Shown: piece after piece, positions 25,065-33,937 of the stretch
Layout: each line of letters opens with the position of its first letter
Numbering within the stretch: the stretch's first letter is position 1
Assembly (NCBI GenBank): GCA_905197955.1
Contig: CAJKAR010000003.1
Coordinates: 117,977-181,976, forward strand
Direction: 5' to 3'
Source: an uncultured Lentisphaeria bacterium
GTDB lineage: Bacteria; Verrucomicrobiota; Lentisphaeria; Victivallales; UBA1829
DNA length: 64,000 nucleotides
Position numbers and translations under genes: made by a program
The notes under the pieces: generated by a model
The model's database searches: none
Told to the model about the DNA's origin: nothing
Seen by the model: only the letters and a program-made list of their open reading frames with translations

Positions 25065-25763
25065 ATGAGCACCGAAAAAAATTCGGAAAAAATTGCCCTG
25101 TATGTTGCGCTGGTCGCATCCATTTTAGCTCTGATTCTGACAATTTTCACCTATCTGGTCCCTCCCTCCGGCAATCTGCTTGCGGAATGGATGCCGGTAA
25201 AAGCCCCGCCCACCACCTCGCGCGGTCCGGGCGGAGGACGCGCCCCCGGCGGTCCGGGTGCTCCAGGCGGAAGAATGATGCGCGGATTTGCCCCCTCGCC
25301 GGAATATGTTCAGAAATATGAGGAACGTGTCCGCCAGCTCCAAACTCTTTCGGATGAAATCAAAATGCGCCATCAGGCCGCCGGTGCGGTACTGGGCGAG
25401 GTTCTGGCGGCACAGGCCAGACTGGTCGATGCAAAACTGAACCTGATGCGTCTGAAAAAAGGACAGCGTATCCAGACGAATTCCTTTGCCAACTCCTGCA
25501 TTGACCTGAAGAATGCCGAACAGCAGCTGCAGCTGGCAGAGGTGAAGTTCAAAGCGGGCGGAACCACGATGGAGGAATTAACCCGATTGCGTCTTGCTGT
25601 CAATGAGATGGAACTGCGCATTCTGGAAGCGGAACGCCGCCTGAATCCGGAAAAGGTGGCGGAAGCCAAAGCTCTGCTTCAGAAGACTCCTCTGGACAAA
25701 CTGACGGATCAGGATCTGGAAAAACTTCTCGCGGCGGAACAGCGGTTCCGCGGTCCGCGCTGA
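25065..25763 (+). CDS. Unknown single-pass membrane protein with Gly/Pro-rich linker and coiled coil
   Basis: 232 residues, family not recognised. Residues 9-32 form one transmembrane helix. Residues about 45-75 are a Gly/Pro/Arg-rich linker (RGPGGGRAPGG and similar). Residues about 85-225 are strongly helical with heptad-like Leu/Ala spacing (QLQLAEVKFKAGG, MELRILEAERRLN), resembling the helical hairpin of outer-membrane efflux proteins (TolC family) but with only one hairpin. The short N-terminus is probably cytoplasmic and the coiled coil periplasmic. It has its own promoter and terminator, so it is a single-gene unit. Confidence 0.6.
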   Translation: MSTEKNSEKIALYVALVASILALILTIFTYLVPPSGNLLAEWMPVKAPPTTSRGPGGGRAPGGPGAPGGRMMRGFAPSPEYVQKYEERVRQLQTLSDEIKMRHQAAGAVLGEVLAAQARLVDAKLNLMRLKKGQRIQTNSFANSCIDLKNAEQQLQLAEVKFKAGGTTMEELTRLRLAVNEMELRILEAERRLNPEKVAEAKALLQKTPLDKLTDQDLEKLLAAEQRFRGPR

Positions 25764-25792
25764 AGATCGCAAGGCAATAGAGAAAAACAGGC

Positions 25793-25832
25793 AGGCGCCG
25801 GACGGGATCTTCCCCCGGCGCCTTGTTTTTTT
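25793..25832. terminator. Bidirectional intrinsic terminator
   Basis: AGGCGCCGG (25793-25801) pairs with CCGGCGCCT (25815-25823), followed by a T-run at 25826-25832, between the convergent membrane-protein and MFS genes. Confidence 0.8.
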
Positions 25833-27082
25833 CAAGGAAGAACTGTTTTTTCCGCAGCGGTCCGGCCGCCGTTCAGACGCTTCAGTGCGGCCTTCTTCTG
25901 GAGATAGATGTCAAATCCGATCAGGACCGAAATCAGCACAAAGCAGACCGGTACAATGAAAAAAGAAAGACGCAGTCCGTAGTGATCGCCGAGGATTCCG
26001 AGCAGAGTGGAGAAAATCCCGCAGCCCGGCACCCCGGAAGCGGAAAGAATAATGAAGATCATGGTATCATCCCCGCTGACCTTCTTTGCACAGACCGACT
26101 GAATGCTCGCCCAGAACGGCCCCACCCCCACTCCAGAAAGGAACAGAAGCGGAAACAGCAGATACAGCGATTTCAAATACGGGAAGAAGAGGGAGACCAC
26201 CGCCGCACCGATCCCGCAGCAAACAATCAGCCAGCCGAGATTTTTTTCCCGAACGAAATATCCCGCCCCCATTCTGCTGACAATCATACCGAGCGCAAAC
26301 GCTCCCGTGCCGACTCCCGCCGCCCATGCGGATCCGGCATAGGACATCTGAATAAAACTGGCCGTCCAGAAAGTCAGACAGAACTCCCCTCCCCCCGCCA
26401 GAAAGATCGCCGCAAAATAGATCCAGAACCGGGGAGTTCGGAACAGATGAAAAGCATATCCGCAAACCTCCTTCCAATGCACCGGTTCCACCTTCTTCGG
26501 AAAAGGTTTCTTCTTACTGGGAAGCAGAAGCAGAAGTCCCGGTATCACGGCGATGCATCCGAAAGTCGCCGCAAGAAATCTCCAGGAAATTCCCCAGAGG
26601 AGAAGCGCTCCGCTCACGAGCACCGTCACCAGAACCCCGATCGACCAGAAAGAATGTGTGAAATTAATGTATCGTCCTGCTTCATCCTCGTGCAGATCAT
26701 TCACCAGTGGGGTAGCGAGTCCCTCCAGAACCCCTTCGCCCAGTCCGGCAATCGTCAGCGCGGCAAACAGGAACCAGTAACCGGGTGAGGCCGATGCCAG
26801 CAGAATCCCCGACGCCATGAACAGCACTGCAACTCCGACAGAAATCCGGTTTCCCCAGCGAGCCGCAATAAATCCACAGAGAATCAGCATGATCGTCATC
26901 GGAATACTTCGTCCGAGCTGAATCGCGCCGCCCATGCCCATTCCTCCTTCATCCAGAGGAAAATGCAGATCTTTTGCCAGGGGCACCAGGCACATCGGAA
27001 TCACGACGGAACACATCGCATAGGAAGCGAATGTCAGGAATGCCGCGTAATCGTAGCGGCCGAACACCATTTTTCTGCTCAT
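25832..27082 (-). CDS. Major facilitator superfamily transporter (probable sugar uptake)
   Basis: 416 residues. The ATG at 27082 (MSRKMVFGRYDY) is preferred over a 23-residue upstream extension; AAGGA lies 10 bases before it. Twelve hydrophobic segments can be traced, with the MFS loop-2/3 pattern GFIAARWGNRISVG and a loop-8/9 equivalent FALGMIVSRMGAGYFV. It resembles the FucP-like and YbjJ-type sugar/metabolite carriers. It lies downstream of an AraC regulator on the same strand, and a glycosidase gene is divergent from that regulator, so it probably imports the oligosaccharide cleaved by that enzyme. Confidence 0.82.
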   Translation of the reverse strand: MSRKMVFGRYDYAAFLTFASYAMCSVVIPMCLVPLAKDLHFPLDEGGMGMGGAIQLGRSIPMTIMLILCGFIAARWGNRISVGVAVLFMASGILLASASPGYWFLFAALTIAGLGEGVLEGLATPLVNDLHEDEAGRYINFTHSFWSIGVLVTVLVSGALLLWGISWRFLAATFGCIAVIPGLLLLLPSKKKPFPKKVEPVHWKEVCGYAFHLFRTPRFWIYFAAIFLAGGGEFCLTFWTASFIQMSYAGSAWAAGVGTGAFALGMIVSRMGAGYFVREKNLGWLIVCCGIGAAVVSLFFPYLKSLYLLFPLLFLSGVGVGPFWASIQSVCAKKVSGDDTMIFIILSASGVPGCGIFSTLLGILGDHYGLRLSFFIVPVCFVLISVLIGFDIYLQKKAALKRLNGGRTAAEKTVLP

Positions 27083-27244
27083 GATGCAAATATCCTTTTT
27101 TCTCGTTGCAGAGTGATTTGGAAACAATAGCGTCTTTTTGAGAAATTTCAATCATCAATCATGGAAAGCGCAGAAAATGAACACAAAAAGTGGATTGAAA
27201 AAAAGACCTCTCTCATGGTTTCCTGGCATCCCGTCCGGCGGGAA

Positions 27245-28108
27245 TCAGAGTTTCTCCGGACGGCTTCTCCGATATTCCGCAGGCGCACACCCCTTCCAGC
27301 GTTTGAATTCGCTGGAGAAATGGAACTGGTTGCAGTATCCGAGCCGGAATGCAGTCTCCTTGACGGAAAAGTCCGTGTTCTTCAGCAGGTATTCCGCGGA
27401 TTCCATCCTTCTCCGGAAAAGATACTCTCTCGGCGAACAGTGCAGATGATCGCGGAAAAGCCGCACCAGCGTGGACCGGCTGATATGAAGCCATTCCGCC
27501 GTTTTCTCCAGAAGAAGCGGGGAATCCAGATGCGACTCCATGAAACTCTGCGCCTTCTGCAGCAGAACAGGCCGTTCCGGAGCCGGACACGCCAGCATGG
27601 AACACGCCGCCAGCAGTTCATCGGCTTTTCCCATGATTTGCGGAACATCGCCGGTACGTCCCGCCTCCAGCAGTCCGCCGATTTCCCGAAAGGAGCGGAT
27701 CGTCTTTGCCGGATCCGGCAAAGGGTAGACTCCGAAGCGGTCCAGGTTCAGGGATTCCGCGATGAGATCGAGCTTTCCTCCCCGGAACTCCAGCACGAGT
27801 TTCCGATATGCTCCACCAGTCGAATATGATTCAAAAGCATATTCCGCGTGCCGGGGAATAATCAGAATTTCTCCTGGCACAAGCGTATGCGCCCTCCCCG
27901 ATGACGTATACCGGAGCGCCCCCGATTCCAGCACCACCAGGAGGAGAAACGGATTGCTTTCACAATGGAACCCCCGTGGCTGAACACGTCCAGTCTCCTC
28001 AAAACAGAAGACATACCACGGAAGTTCAAACGCAAGTTTCATATTCCAGTAATGGACCTGAAAGCAGGTGCATCCATCCGGAGGCGAGTTGAGGGAACGA
28101 GCGGTCAT
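27245..28108 (-). CDS. AraC-family transcriptional regulator
   Basis: 287 residues from the ATG at 28108. A longer frame from 28153 is possible but would run through the repeats described next. The N-terminal cupin-like domain (YVFCFEETGRV, LVPGEILIIPRHAEYAFES) senses an effector. The C-terminal 100 residues carry the two helix-turn-helix units: LLEKTAEWLHISRSTLVRLFRD and FSVKETAFRLGYCNQFHFSSEFKRW. It is upstream of the MFS gene and divergent from the six-hairpin glycosidase, so it probably activates both in response to the sugar. Confidence 0.9.
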   Translation of the reverse strand: MTARSLNSPPDGCTCFQVHYWNMKLAFELPWYVFCFEETGRVQPRGFHCESNPFLLLVVLESGALRYTSSGRAHTLVPGEILIIPRHAEYAFESYSTGGAYRKLVLEFRGGKLDLIAESLNLDRFGVYPLPDPAKTIRSFREIGGLLEAGRTGDVPQIMGKADELLAACSMLACPAPERPVLLQKAQSFMESHLDSPLLLEKTAEWLHISRSTLVRLFRDHLHCSPREYLFRRRMESAEYLLKNTDFSVKETAFRLGYCNQFHFSSEFKRWKGCAPAEYRRSRPEKL

Positions 28109-28115
28109 TCCTGCG

Positions 28116-28148
28116 GATTTCCATATCTTTTCTGATTGATTTCCATAT
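28116..28148. promoter_or_regulatory. Candidate AraC operator: two direct repeats
   Basis: GATTTCCATAT occurs at 28116-28126 and again, identically, at 28138-28148, a start-to-start spacing of 22 bp (two helical turns). AraC-family proteins usually bind such paired direct repeats. The pair sits between the regulator and the glycosidase promoter. Confidence 0.6.
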
Positions 28149-28168
28149 ATCATACCACGTCATTTCTC

Positions 28169-28197
28169 TTGTTTCAAGAGTCCTTCCGGTGTATTTT
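28169..28197 (+). promoter_or_regulatory. Weak promoter for the six-hairpin glycosidase
   Basis: TTGTTT (28169-28174), 17 bases, TATTTT (28192-28197). The poor -35 box is what an activator-dependent promoter would show. The repeat pair lies about 20 bp upstream. Confidence 0.45.
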
Positions 28198-28237
28198 CCG
28201 GAAACACCTGAAAAAAAGAAAGGGAAAGGGCCTTGTC

Positions 28238-29995
28238 ATGAAACTCACATGTACGAAAAAAGATGCGGAACGGAACCGGTATGTTCCGCCGGTGCTCGGA
28301 AACGGAGACCTCTCGCTGCAGATTGACTATCGGGGAGGAATGAAACAGGAACGTTTCTGCGACATGCTTCCCGGCATCTATCGCGCGGGCTTCCGGTACG
28401 ACAACTATTATACGGAGCTGGTTCCGTTCGGCTGGTTCGAACAGACCGTCGCCGGCTGCGGAGAACCGGCTGACTGGACGCAGACCTTCGATCCCGAACT
28501 GGCCCTCTGCAAAACGCATTGCGAATACCGTAGCGGAATCCGGGTCGATACCGAAATCTTCTGCCATCTGGAACACAACATCATCGCGATCCGGAAACGG
28601 ATCTCCGGAGGAGAGGAGATCGACTCCCGCTTTGCCTACACGCTGAATTCGAAGCGCATGGAAGTCAAGGTTTCCGGAGCGTTCCGTCTGGACTATGCCA
28701 TCGACACGATCGGCGATCCCTCCGGCTCGATTTTCCTGATCCCGGCAGGAGAGTGCGAAGCCCATGTGATCGACAATCACACATACGAACTGCGAACCGG
28801 CGAACGGGAAAGCACATTCTTCATTGCCTTCGGGGAGGATGAGGCAAAACTGGCGGAGAGCCTCGGATACGACGGCCTTTTCGAATCGCACCGTGCCGCC
28901 TGGAAGACCTTCTGGAACGATTCAAAAATCGATGTTCCCGAAGGACGTCTTCGGGAGGTCTGCCGCACTGCGGAATACCATCTCCGGATCAGCTCCACGA
29001 AATGGTCGATTCCGGTCGGCATCTACCCCTCGCACTGGCAGGGACGCTACTTCGGATTCGACGAATATTTTTCCTTCAGTGGACTTCTTCTCTCCGGACA
29101 CGCAAAGGAGGCGAAAAAAGTCCCGCTGTTCCGCCACGAGATTCTGCCCTTCGCCATGAAACGCGCCTACATCTATTTCGGCAAGACCTCCACCTTTGCC
29201 CGTTACCAGTGGGAAACGGTGGAAACTCCCCTGATCGAAGGCGCCCCCCAGGGATTCTGGATCGAACACATCTTCCACATGGCGCACATCGGACTGGAAA
29301 CACGTAAATATTACGATGTCACCGGCGACCGGGAGTTCCTGAAAGAAAACGGCTATCCGGTCATCAAAGCGTGCGCGGAATTTTTCCGGATTCAGGCGAT
29401 ATGCGAGCTGGGGGATGGACGTGTCATCATCGGCAAATGTGTCGATCTGGAGCGTCTGGGCCCTGCGCGGGAGAACGCCTTCATGACCACCTGCGGAGCC
29501 GTCGCGACTCTGAAAGCCGCCGCGACATCGGCGGAGGAACTCGGAACGGATGCCGAAATGATCCCTGTCTGGCGCAGTCTGGCGGAACGGCTGCTCGAAT
29601 CTTTGCCAGTCGAGAACGGCAAATACGTTCCCTATCCCGGCTGTCCGGACAAGAGCATCGCGCTCCTGACCGGCATCTATCCCTATGCGGTTCTCCCCGC
29701 CGATGACCCGAAACAGCTCGCCGCGATCCGCGATTTCTGCGATACGGAATCCTCATTCGGCAACATGTATCCGGTCGGCAAATCCATCTGCGCGTGGTAC
29801 GCCGGATGGAAAGCCATCGTCTTCTCGCGTCTGGGACGGCGCAGCGAAGCATGGAAAATCCTCGAAGAGTGCGCCGCCGATACCGGCTGTTTCTCGGAAA
29901 TCTTTGAAATTCACGAAACCGGCTCCCATCCCTGGTTCACCACGGCGGAAGGAGTCTTTCTTGAGGCCGTCATGGAACTCCAGAACGCCCGTTGA
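28238..29995 (+). CDS. Six-hairpin (alpha/alpha)6-barrel glycosidase, GH65/GH95-like (cytoplasmic)
   Basis: 585 residues from the ATG at 28238, with AAAGGG upstream. The longer frame from 28136 adds a basic, unrelated leader. The N-terminal beta-sandwich begins KLTCTKKDAERNRYVPPVLGNGDLSLQIDYRGG, the LGNGD pattern seen in GH65 and GH95 enzymes. The helical barrel (about 270-570) contains YPSHWQGRYFGFDEYFSFSGLLLSG, EGAPQGFWIEH and a C-terminal TTAEGVFLEAVMELQ. There is no signal peptide. It probably hydrolyses or phosphorolyses an oligosaccharide imported by the MFS transporter. The linkage specificity is not readable. Confidence 0.7.
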   Translation: MKLTCTKKDAERNRYVPPVLGNGDLSLQIDYRGGMKQERFCDMLPGIYRAGFRYDNYYTELVPFGWFEQTVAGCGEPADWTQTFDPELALCKTHCEYRSGIRVDTEIFCHLEHNIIAIRKRISGGEEIDSRFAYTLNSKRMEVKVSGAFRLDYAIDTIGDPSGSIFLIPAGECEAHVIDNHTYELRTGERESTFFIAFGEDEAKLAESLGYDGLFESHRAAWKTFWNDSKIDVPEGRLREVCRTAEYHLRISSTKWSIPVGIYPSHWQGRYFGFDEYFSFSGLLLSGHAKEAKKVPLFRHEILPFAMKRAYIYFGKTSTFARYQWETVETPLIEGAPQGFWIEHIFHMAHIGLETRKYYDVTGDREFLKENGYPVIKACAEFFRIQAICELGDGRVIIGKCVDLERLGPARENAFMTTCGAVATLKAAATSAEELGTDAEMIPVWRSLAERLLESLPVENGKYVPYPGCPDKSIALLTGIYPYAVLPADDPKQLAAIRDFCDTESSFGNMYPVGKSICAWYAGWKAIVFSRLGRRSEAWKILEECAADTGCFSEIFEIHETGSHPWFTTAEGVFLEAVMELQNAR

Positions 29996-30020
29996 CCATT
30001 CCCGATCTCCAGCTTTCTTC

Positions 30021-30057
30021 AGACGCTTCATCCGCCCCCCGAATGGAGCGTCTTTTT
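30021..30057 (+). terminator. Probable intrinsic terminator
   Basis: AGACGCT (30021-30027) pairs with AGCGTCT (30047-30053) across a 19-base loop and is followed by T's, just after the glycosidase gene. Confidence 0.6.
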
Positions 30058-30101
30058 CCGCCTGCCCTCCTCATCCGGAAGAGACGGATTTCCGGAGGCT
30101 C

Positions 30102-30130
30102 TTGAAAAAATTTCCGATCCGGGGTATATT
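30102..30130 (+). promoter_or_regulatory. Sigma70-type promoter of the chrA pair
   Basis: TTGAAA (30102-30107), exactly 17 bases, TATATT (30125-30130), 27 bp before the first ChrA-half gene. Confidence 0.75.
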
Positions 30131-30156
30131 ACCATTTCAAACAGAAAGTGTTGCAA

Positions 30157-30777
30157 ATGAATTCCCAACTGACCGGTCAGCCGCGGGGAAAGGTCCTGTG
30201 GCTGCTGTTTTATCATTTTTTCAAGATTGCGCTGTTTGTTGTCGGCGGAGGCTATGCGATCCTGCTGGCGGCGGAGGAGATCTTCGTAAAACGGCTGCAC
30301 TGGCTGAAGGACGGGGAACTCATGGATATGCTGGCAATCATCCAGACCATTCCCGGACTGCTCGCGGGGAATGCGGCCATCTATGTCGGCTACCGCGCCG
30401 CCGGACGCCTCGGAGCGCTGGTTGCCCTGACCGGAGTCGCTCTGCCCTCCTTCCTGGTGATCACGGTGGTTGCGATGGGTTTCTCCTGGATCCCGATGGA
30501 AAACGGATACATTCAGGGAGCGTTCGTCGGAGTGCGCACGGCGCTCGCAGGACTGATGCTTGTGACGCTGATCCGCATGTGGAACAAAACGGTTCACGAC
30601 TGGATTCAATACCTGATCGTTCTGGCATGTTTCATCGGGGTGGTGTTTCTGCACTGGAATCCCGGACTTCTGCTGGTGGGTGCCATGGCGCTCGGCGTTG
30701 TCTACTGCATGGGAATCTGCGACAAACTCCCCGCAGCGGCGACAGAACTCGATCATGATACGGAGGACCGGCAATAA
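30157..30777 (+). CDS. Chromate transporter (CHR) family protein, first half-size subunit
   Basis: 206 residues from the ATG at 30157; a GTG at 30148 is the alternative. The CHR signature is clear: VVGGGYAILLAAEEIFVKRLHWL, then IIQTIPGLLAGNAAIYVGYRAAGRLGAL and LPSFLV. Five to six membrane segments are visible. This is a short-chain CHR protein of about 200 residues, which works as a pair with the next gene. It has an acidic/His tail (ELDHDTEDRQ). Chromate export is the named family activity, but in anaerobes without chromate exposure the physiological anion may be different. Confidence 0.88.
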   Translation: MNSQLTGQPRGKVLWLLFYHFFKIALFVVGGGYAILLAAEEIFVKRLHWLKDGELMDMLAIIQTIPGLLAGNAAIYVGYRAAGRLGALVALTGVALPSFLVITVVAMGFSWIPMENGYIQGAFVGVRTALAGLMLVTLIRMWNKTVHDWIQYLIVLACFIGVVFLHWNPGLLLVGAMALGVVYCMGICDKLPAAATELDHDTEDRQ

Positions 30778-31382
30778 TGCTCTATCTTTCCATGTTTCTG
30801 ATCTTCGTTTACTTCGGAGCCATCTGTTTCGGCGGCGGCAGCTCCCTGATGCCTTTCTACATCGACATTCTCGTGGAAAAATATCACTGGCTGACACTGC
30901 ATGAACTTGGAGATTTCGTCGCGATTTCGCAGGTCACGCCGGGACCGATCGGAGTCAATCTGGCGACCTTTCTCGGCTATCGGCAGGGCGGAATCGCCGG
31001 AGGACTCCTCTGCACCATCGGACTCCTGCTGCCCTCCTGGATCCTGATGACACTGGGAGTGAAATCACTCGACAAATGGGAAAAAAGCCGAGTCGTCCGC
31101 AGTCTGATGTACGGAGTCAAGCCGGCGACCATGGGATTGATCGCCGCCGCATTCATCGCCTATCTGGAGATCTCGCTTTTCAGCGACCGCATCCCATGGG
31201 ACTACTGTCTTGAACTCCTGAAAGCAAATTTTGCCCCCTACGAGGGCGCATTTGCCCTGCGCTGGGATATGCTCCCCATTTTTCTGTTCTCCTGCTGGGC
31301 GCTCTACAAGAACAAACTCAGTATCATGGGCGTGATTTTTCTTTCCGCCGGACTAGGCGCTCTGTTTCACGCGATCTTCTGA
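30777..31382 (+). CDS. Chromate transporter (CHR) family protein, second half-size subunit
   Basis: 201 residues. It begins at TAATG, overlapping the preceding stop by one base. It carries the second CHR repeat: YFGAICFGGGSSLMPFYIDILVEKYHWL, then ISQVTPGPIGVNLATFLGYRQGGIAGGL and LPSWILM. Together with the preceding gene it forms a heteromeric short-chain pair equivalent to one full-length ChrA. The antiparallel topology expected for the pair is an inference from the family. Confidence 0.88.
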   Translation: MLYLSMFLIFVYFGAICFGGGSSLMPFYIDILVEKYHWLTLHELGDFVAISQVTPGPIGVNLATFLGYRQGGIAGGLLCTIGLLLPSWILMTLGVKSLDKWEKSRVVRSLMYGVKPATMGLIAAAFIAYLEISLFSDRIPWDYCLELLKANFAPYEGAFALRWDMLPIFLFSCWALYKNKLSIMGVIFLSAGLGALFHAIF

Positions 31383-31391
31383 CGCGACTCC

Positions 31392-32551
31392 TCATCCCTG
31401 CACGGCATGATCGGCAGGGAAATCCTCTCCCGACCAGACTCGGACAGAGGTCCATTTTTCCGCCGGCGCACTCCAGAACGCATTCTCCGGAGGCAGTCCC
31501 AGCGGCAGAAACGCCGCCGATGCCAGATAGAGACTTCCCGTGGAGATGTAATTTTCCCCCAATCCGGGCTGATGTCCGCAAAGTCCGATCCGCAGCCAGC
31601 CGGAGGAATCAAAGGTCCCGGGCGCATTCAAAGTCCGGCGGATCACCGCCGTCATCGCCTCGCGAACCGCAGCAGGAGCAAGAGATTCCGGCAGTTCCCC
31701 ACGCAGCGCCATCTGCGCCAGCGCCTGAAACGCTCCGCAGCGGTAGGCTATCGAACGGCCGATCACCGGGAAAGAACCATCCGGAGCAATCAAACGCTCC
31801 AGCACGGCGGCATAGCGGCGCATCCGGAGCCGGATCGACTCAAGACACGGAGCTCCATCGCCGAAATGATTCACATTCTGTTCCATGACATCAAGAAGCA
31901 TCGGCTGAATGACAAAACTGTTGTAGAAATCCCATGCGAAACGGGGGCCGTCTCCGTAGGCGCCATCGCCCTTGAACCACTGTTCGTGCTGCCGGAGCGC
32001 ATAGTCGATCCGCATAAGATCGCTCCACTCTCCGAGTTTCCCAAGCGCCGTCTCCACCATGGCCGAAAACAGCAGCCAGTTGTTCGCTCCCGGCGTGATG
32101 ACACGCGAACGCCGGAGCAGATCCGCTGTCAGACGGCGGGTCCTCGCATCCAGCTTTGCGATCAGCTCGTTCGGTGCCCGGATAAGCCCATGGGCAAAAA
32201 AGGCGGTATCCACCAGAAACTGCGGATGCGGAACTTCTTCGGAACTCCAGAGATAATCAGGCGAATCAGGATCGACTGCGGAACCAATCGCCCGCCGAAC
32301 CTTCTCCGCGTATTCCGAACGCACCCCCCCTCGGAAGAAGAGTCGCCAGAAAGCTCCACCCAGGGCGCAATTCCCGTTATCAGCCGCCCGAACGCCTCCA
32401 TATGGGAGCAAAGCGAGCGGTCCTCCTCCGTTGTTGTTTCCACGGGCATGGAGCGTTTCAGCTCTCCCCGTTCAAGCGCATCCAGAACCGGATCGGCAAT
32501 CCGACGGAGAAAAGAGATCCATTCCTCCCGAATCATTCCTGTTGTTTCCAT
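31392..32551 (-). pseudogene. DUF2264 protein gene with a -1 frameshift in a run of seven G
   Basis: The ATG at 32551 has GGAGAAGG upstream and opens the N-terminal part (IADPVLDALERGELKRSMPVE, HMEAFGRLITGIAPWVEL), which matches the DUF2264 start. At a G7 run (minus strand, 32324-32330) this frame departs from the family. The -1 frame continues with the expected sequence (RSEYAEKVRRAIGSAVDPDSPDYLW) to 31392. Joined, the product is about 385 residues and looks complete and conserved on both sides. The coding frame over the run is GAG GGG GGG, so the G7 is also a formal -1 slippery heptamer. Sequencing error, phase variation, programmed slippage or a recent inactivation are all possible. DUF2264 genes commonly sit with polysaccharide-degradation genes. 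The biochemical role is unknown. Confidence 0.8.
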
Positions 32552-32592
32552 TTTTACCTTCTCCTGAAAAACAAACCTCTAAAGGGATCGGA

Positions 32593-33807
32593 TTACGACT
32601 TTTTTGCCAAAAAGAAACGATCTGCAAAATCAAGATAGCGCAGCCAGTCATACTCCGTGATGTCGTGCTGTCCGGGACGGCAGTGATAGGCGCAATCCCC
32701 GGAAAGCACCTCTCCGACCGGCGGCATCTCATCGCCCGGCACCCCCTTGCTCCCGAAAAGCGCATAGGCTTCCCGCGATGCAACCAGGCCGAGAAATTCC
32801 CCCTTCGGATCCGCCCAGAGATCCTCCGACGCACTCGCCACATAGAGCGGACGCGGCGCAATCAGAGAAAGCAGAAAATGCTGGTCATACGGCATCTCCT
32901 GCGACCGGAACGCATACCGAGACATTCCACAGCAGAACCAGTGCGGAAACGGCGAAAGCATCACTCCCAGCGTCTCCCCGAAACAACGTTTCGAAAGCGC
33001 CGCTCCGCCGCAGCCGGAATCGTTGGAAATGACCATTGCGAAGCGCTCATCGTTCGCCCCCGCCCAGAGAGCCGTCTTGCCCAGACGGGAATGTCCTGTG
33101 GCGGCAACCCTGCCGGCATCAAGTTCCTTCTCCGTTTCGATATAGTCCATGATGCGGGAGAGTCCCCATGCCCAGGCGCTGATCGCAGGCAGCTCCTCCT
33201 TCCGTTTCCGGAGCTCCTTTTCCGTCAGGAACAGCGTATAGATGCTTTCGAGAGCCCCACCCTTCTGATCCAGATAGACCTGCTGATAGCAGGCCGTCAC
33301 AAGAGCATATCCGCGCTTCAACAGAAGCTCCGGCTGCCATCTTGCCTGCTGAAAACCACGTTCATGCAGTCCTTCCCCGTCGGGGAACGGAAACGCGGGA
33401 AGAGGCAAATCGGTCTCCGGAGTGGCCGTATGGTTGCCGCAGAAGTTCAAACCGATAAACACCGGAGCCCGGCCCTCCGTCTGATTCGGCAGATACACCA
33501 GAAGATCCAGCTCACGGGACGCCCCCGAATTCATCTCGAAGTGGAGACACACCAGTTTCCGCCGGCCAAGTCCGCCGAAAACATTCTCTTTGACGGCCAA
33601 CTCCTCCACACGCATGGAATCGGGACGCCGCGGAACAGGTCCGTACAGGTTCTCCTCCAGAATCTTCAGAAGATGTCTCCTCTGGAAATTCATCCATTCA
33701 AAAGAGTTCCGTATCCGGGAACCGTCGGGGCGCTCCAGAGCGGAGGGCAAGGTGTAATGAGGCACTTTCGATTCATCATAATTGATTTCGCGGCTGTCTT
33801 CAGGCAT
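32593..33807 (-). CDS. Carbohydrate esterase family 15-like (glucuronoyl methylesterase)
   Basis: 404 residues with AGGAAA upstream and no signal peptide. The alpha/beta-hydrolase core shows FIGLNFCGNHT and the CE15 serine motif GHSRLGKTALWAGA (Ser240). These are followed by NDSGCGGAALSKR, RPLYVASASEDLWADP and GQHDITEYDW with the catalytic His381. CE15 enzymes cleave the ester between lignin alcohols and 4-O-methylglucuronic acid on xylan. The cytoplasmic location here suggests action on imported uronate-ester oligosaccharides. It lies 41 bp upstream of the DUF2264 gene and downstream of GH36. Confidence 0.85.
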   Translation of the reverse strand: MPEDSREINYDESKVPHYTLPSALERPDGSRIRNSFEWMNFQRRHLLKILEENLYGPVPRRPDSMRVEELAVKENVFGGLGRRKLVCLHFEMNSGASRELDLLVYLPNQTEGRAPVFIGLNFCGNHTATPETDLPLPAFPFPDGEGLHERGFQQARWQPELLLKRGYALVTACYQQVYLDQKGGALESIYTLFLTEKELRKRKEELPAISAWAWGLSRIMDYIETEKELDAGRVAATGHSRLGKTALWAGANDERFAMVISNDSGCGGAALSKRCFGETLGVMLSPFPHWFCCGMSRYAFRSQEMPYDQHFLLSLIAPRPLYVASASEDLWADPKGEFLGLVASREAYALFGSKGVPGDEMPPVGEVLSGDCAYHCRPGQHDITEYDWLRYLDFADRFFLAKKS

Positions 33808-33937
33808 ATTCCAGTTTCCTATCTATGTTGCGACTATGTTCCGTTTTCGTTTTTGCGATTCGTACATTTTCTCTTTCAGAACAATCCGGCGGGAAAGGCG
33901 ACTCGTCCAGCAGCCGATCCCGTCGAAGAAGATCCGA

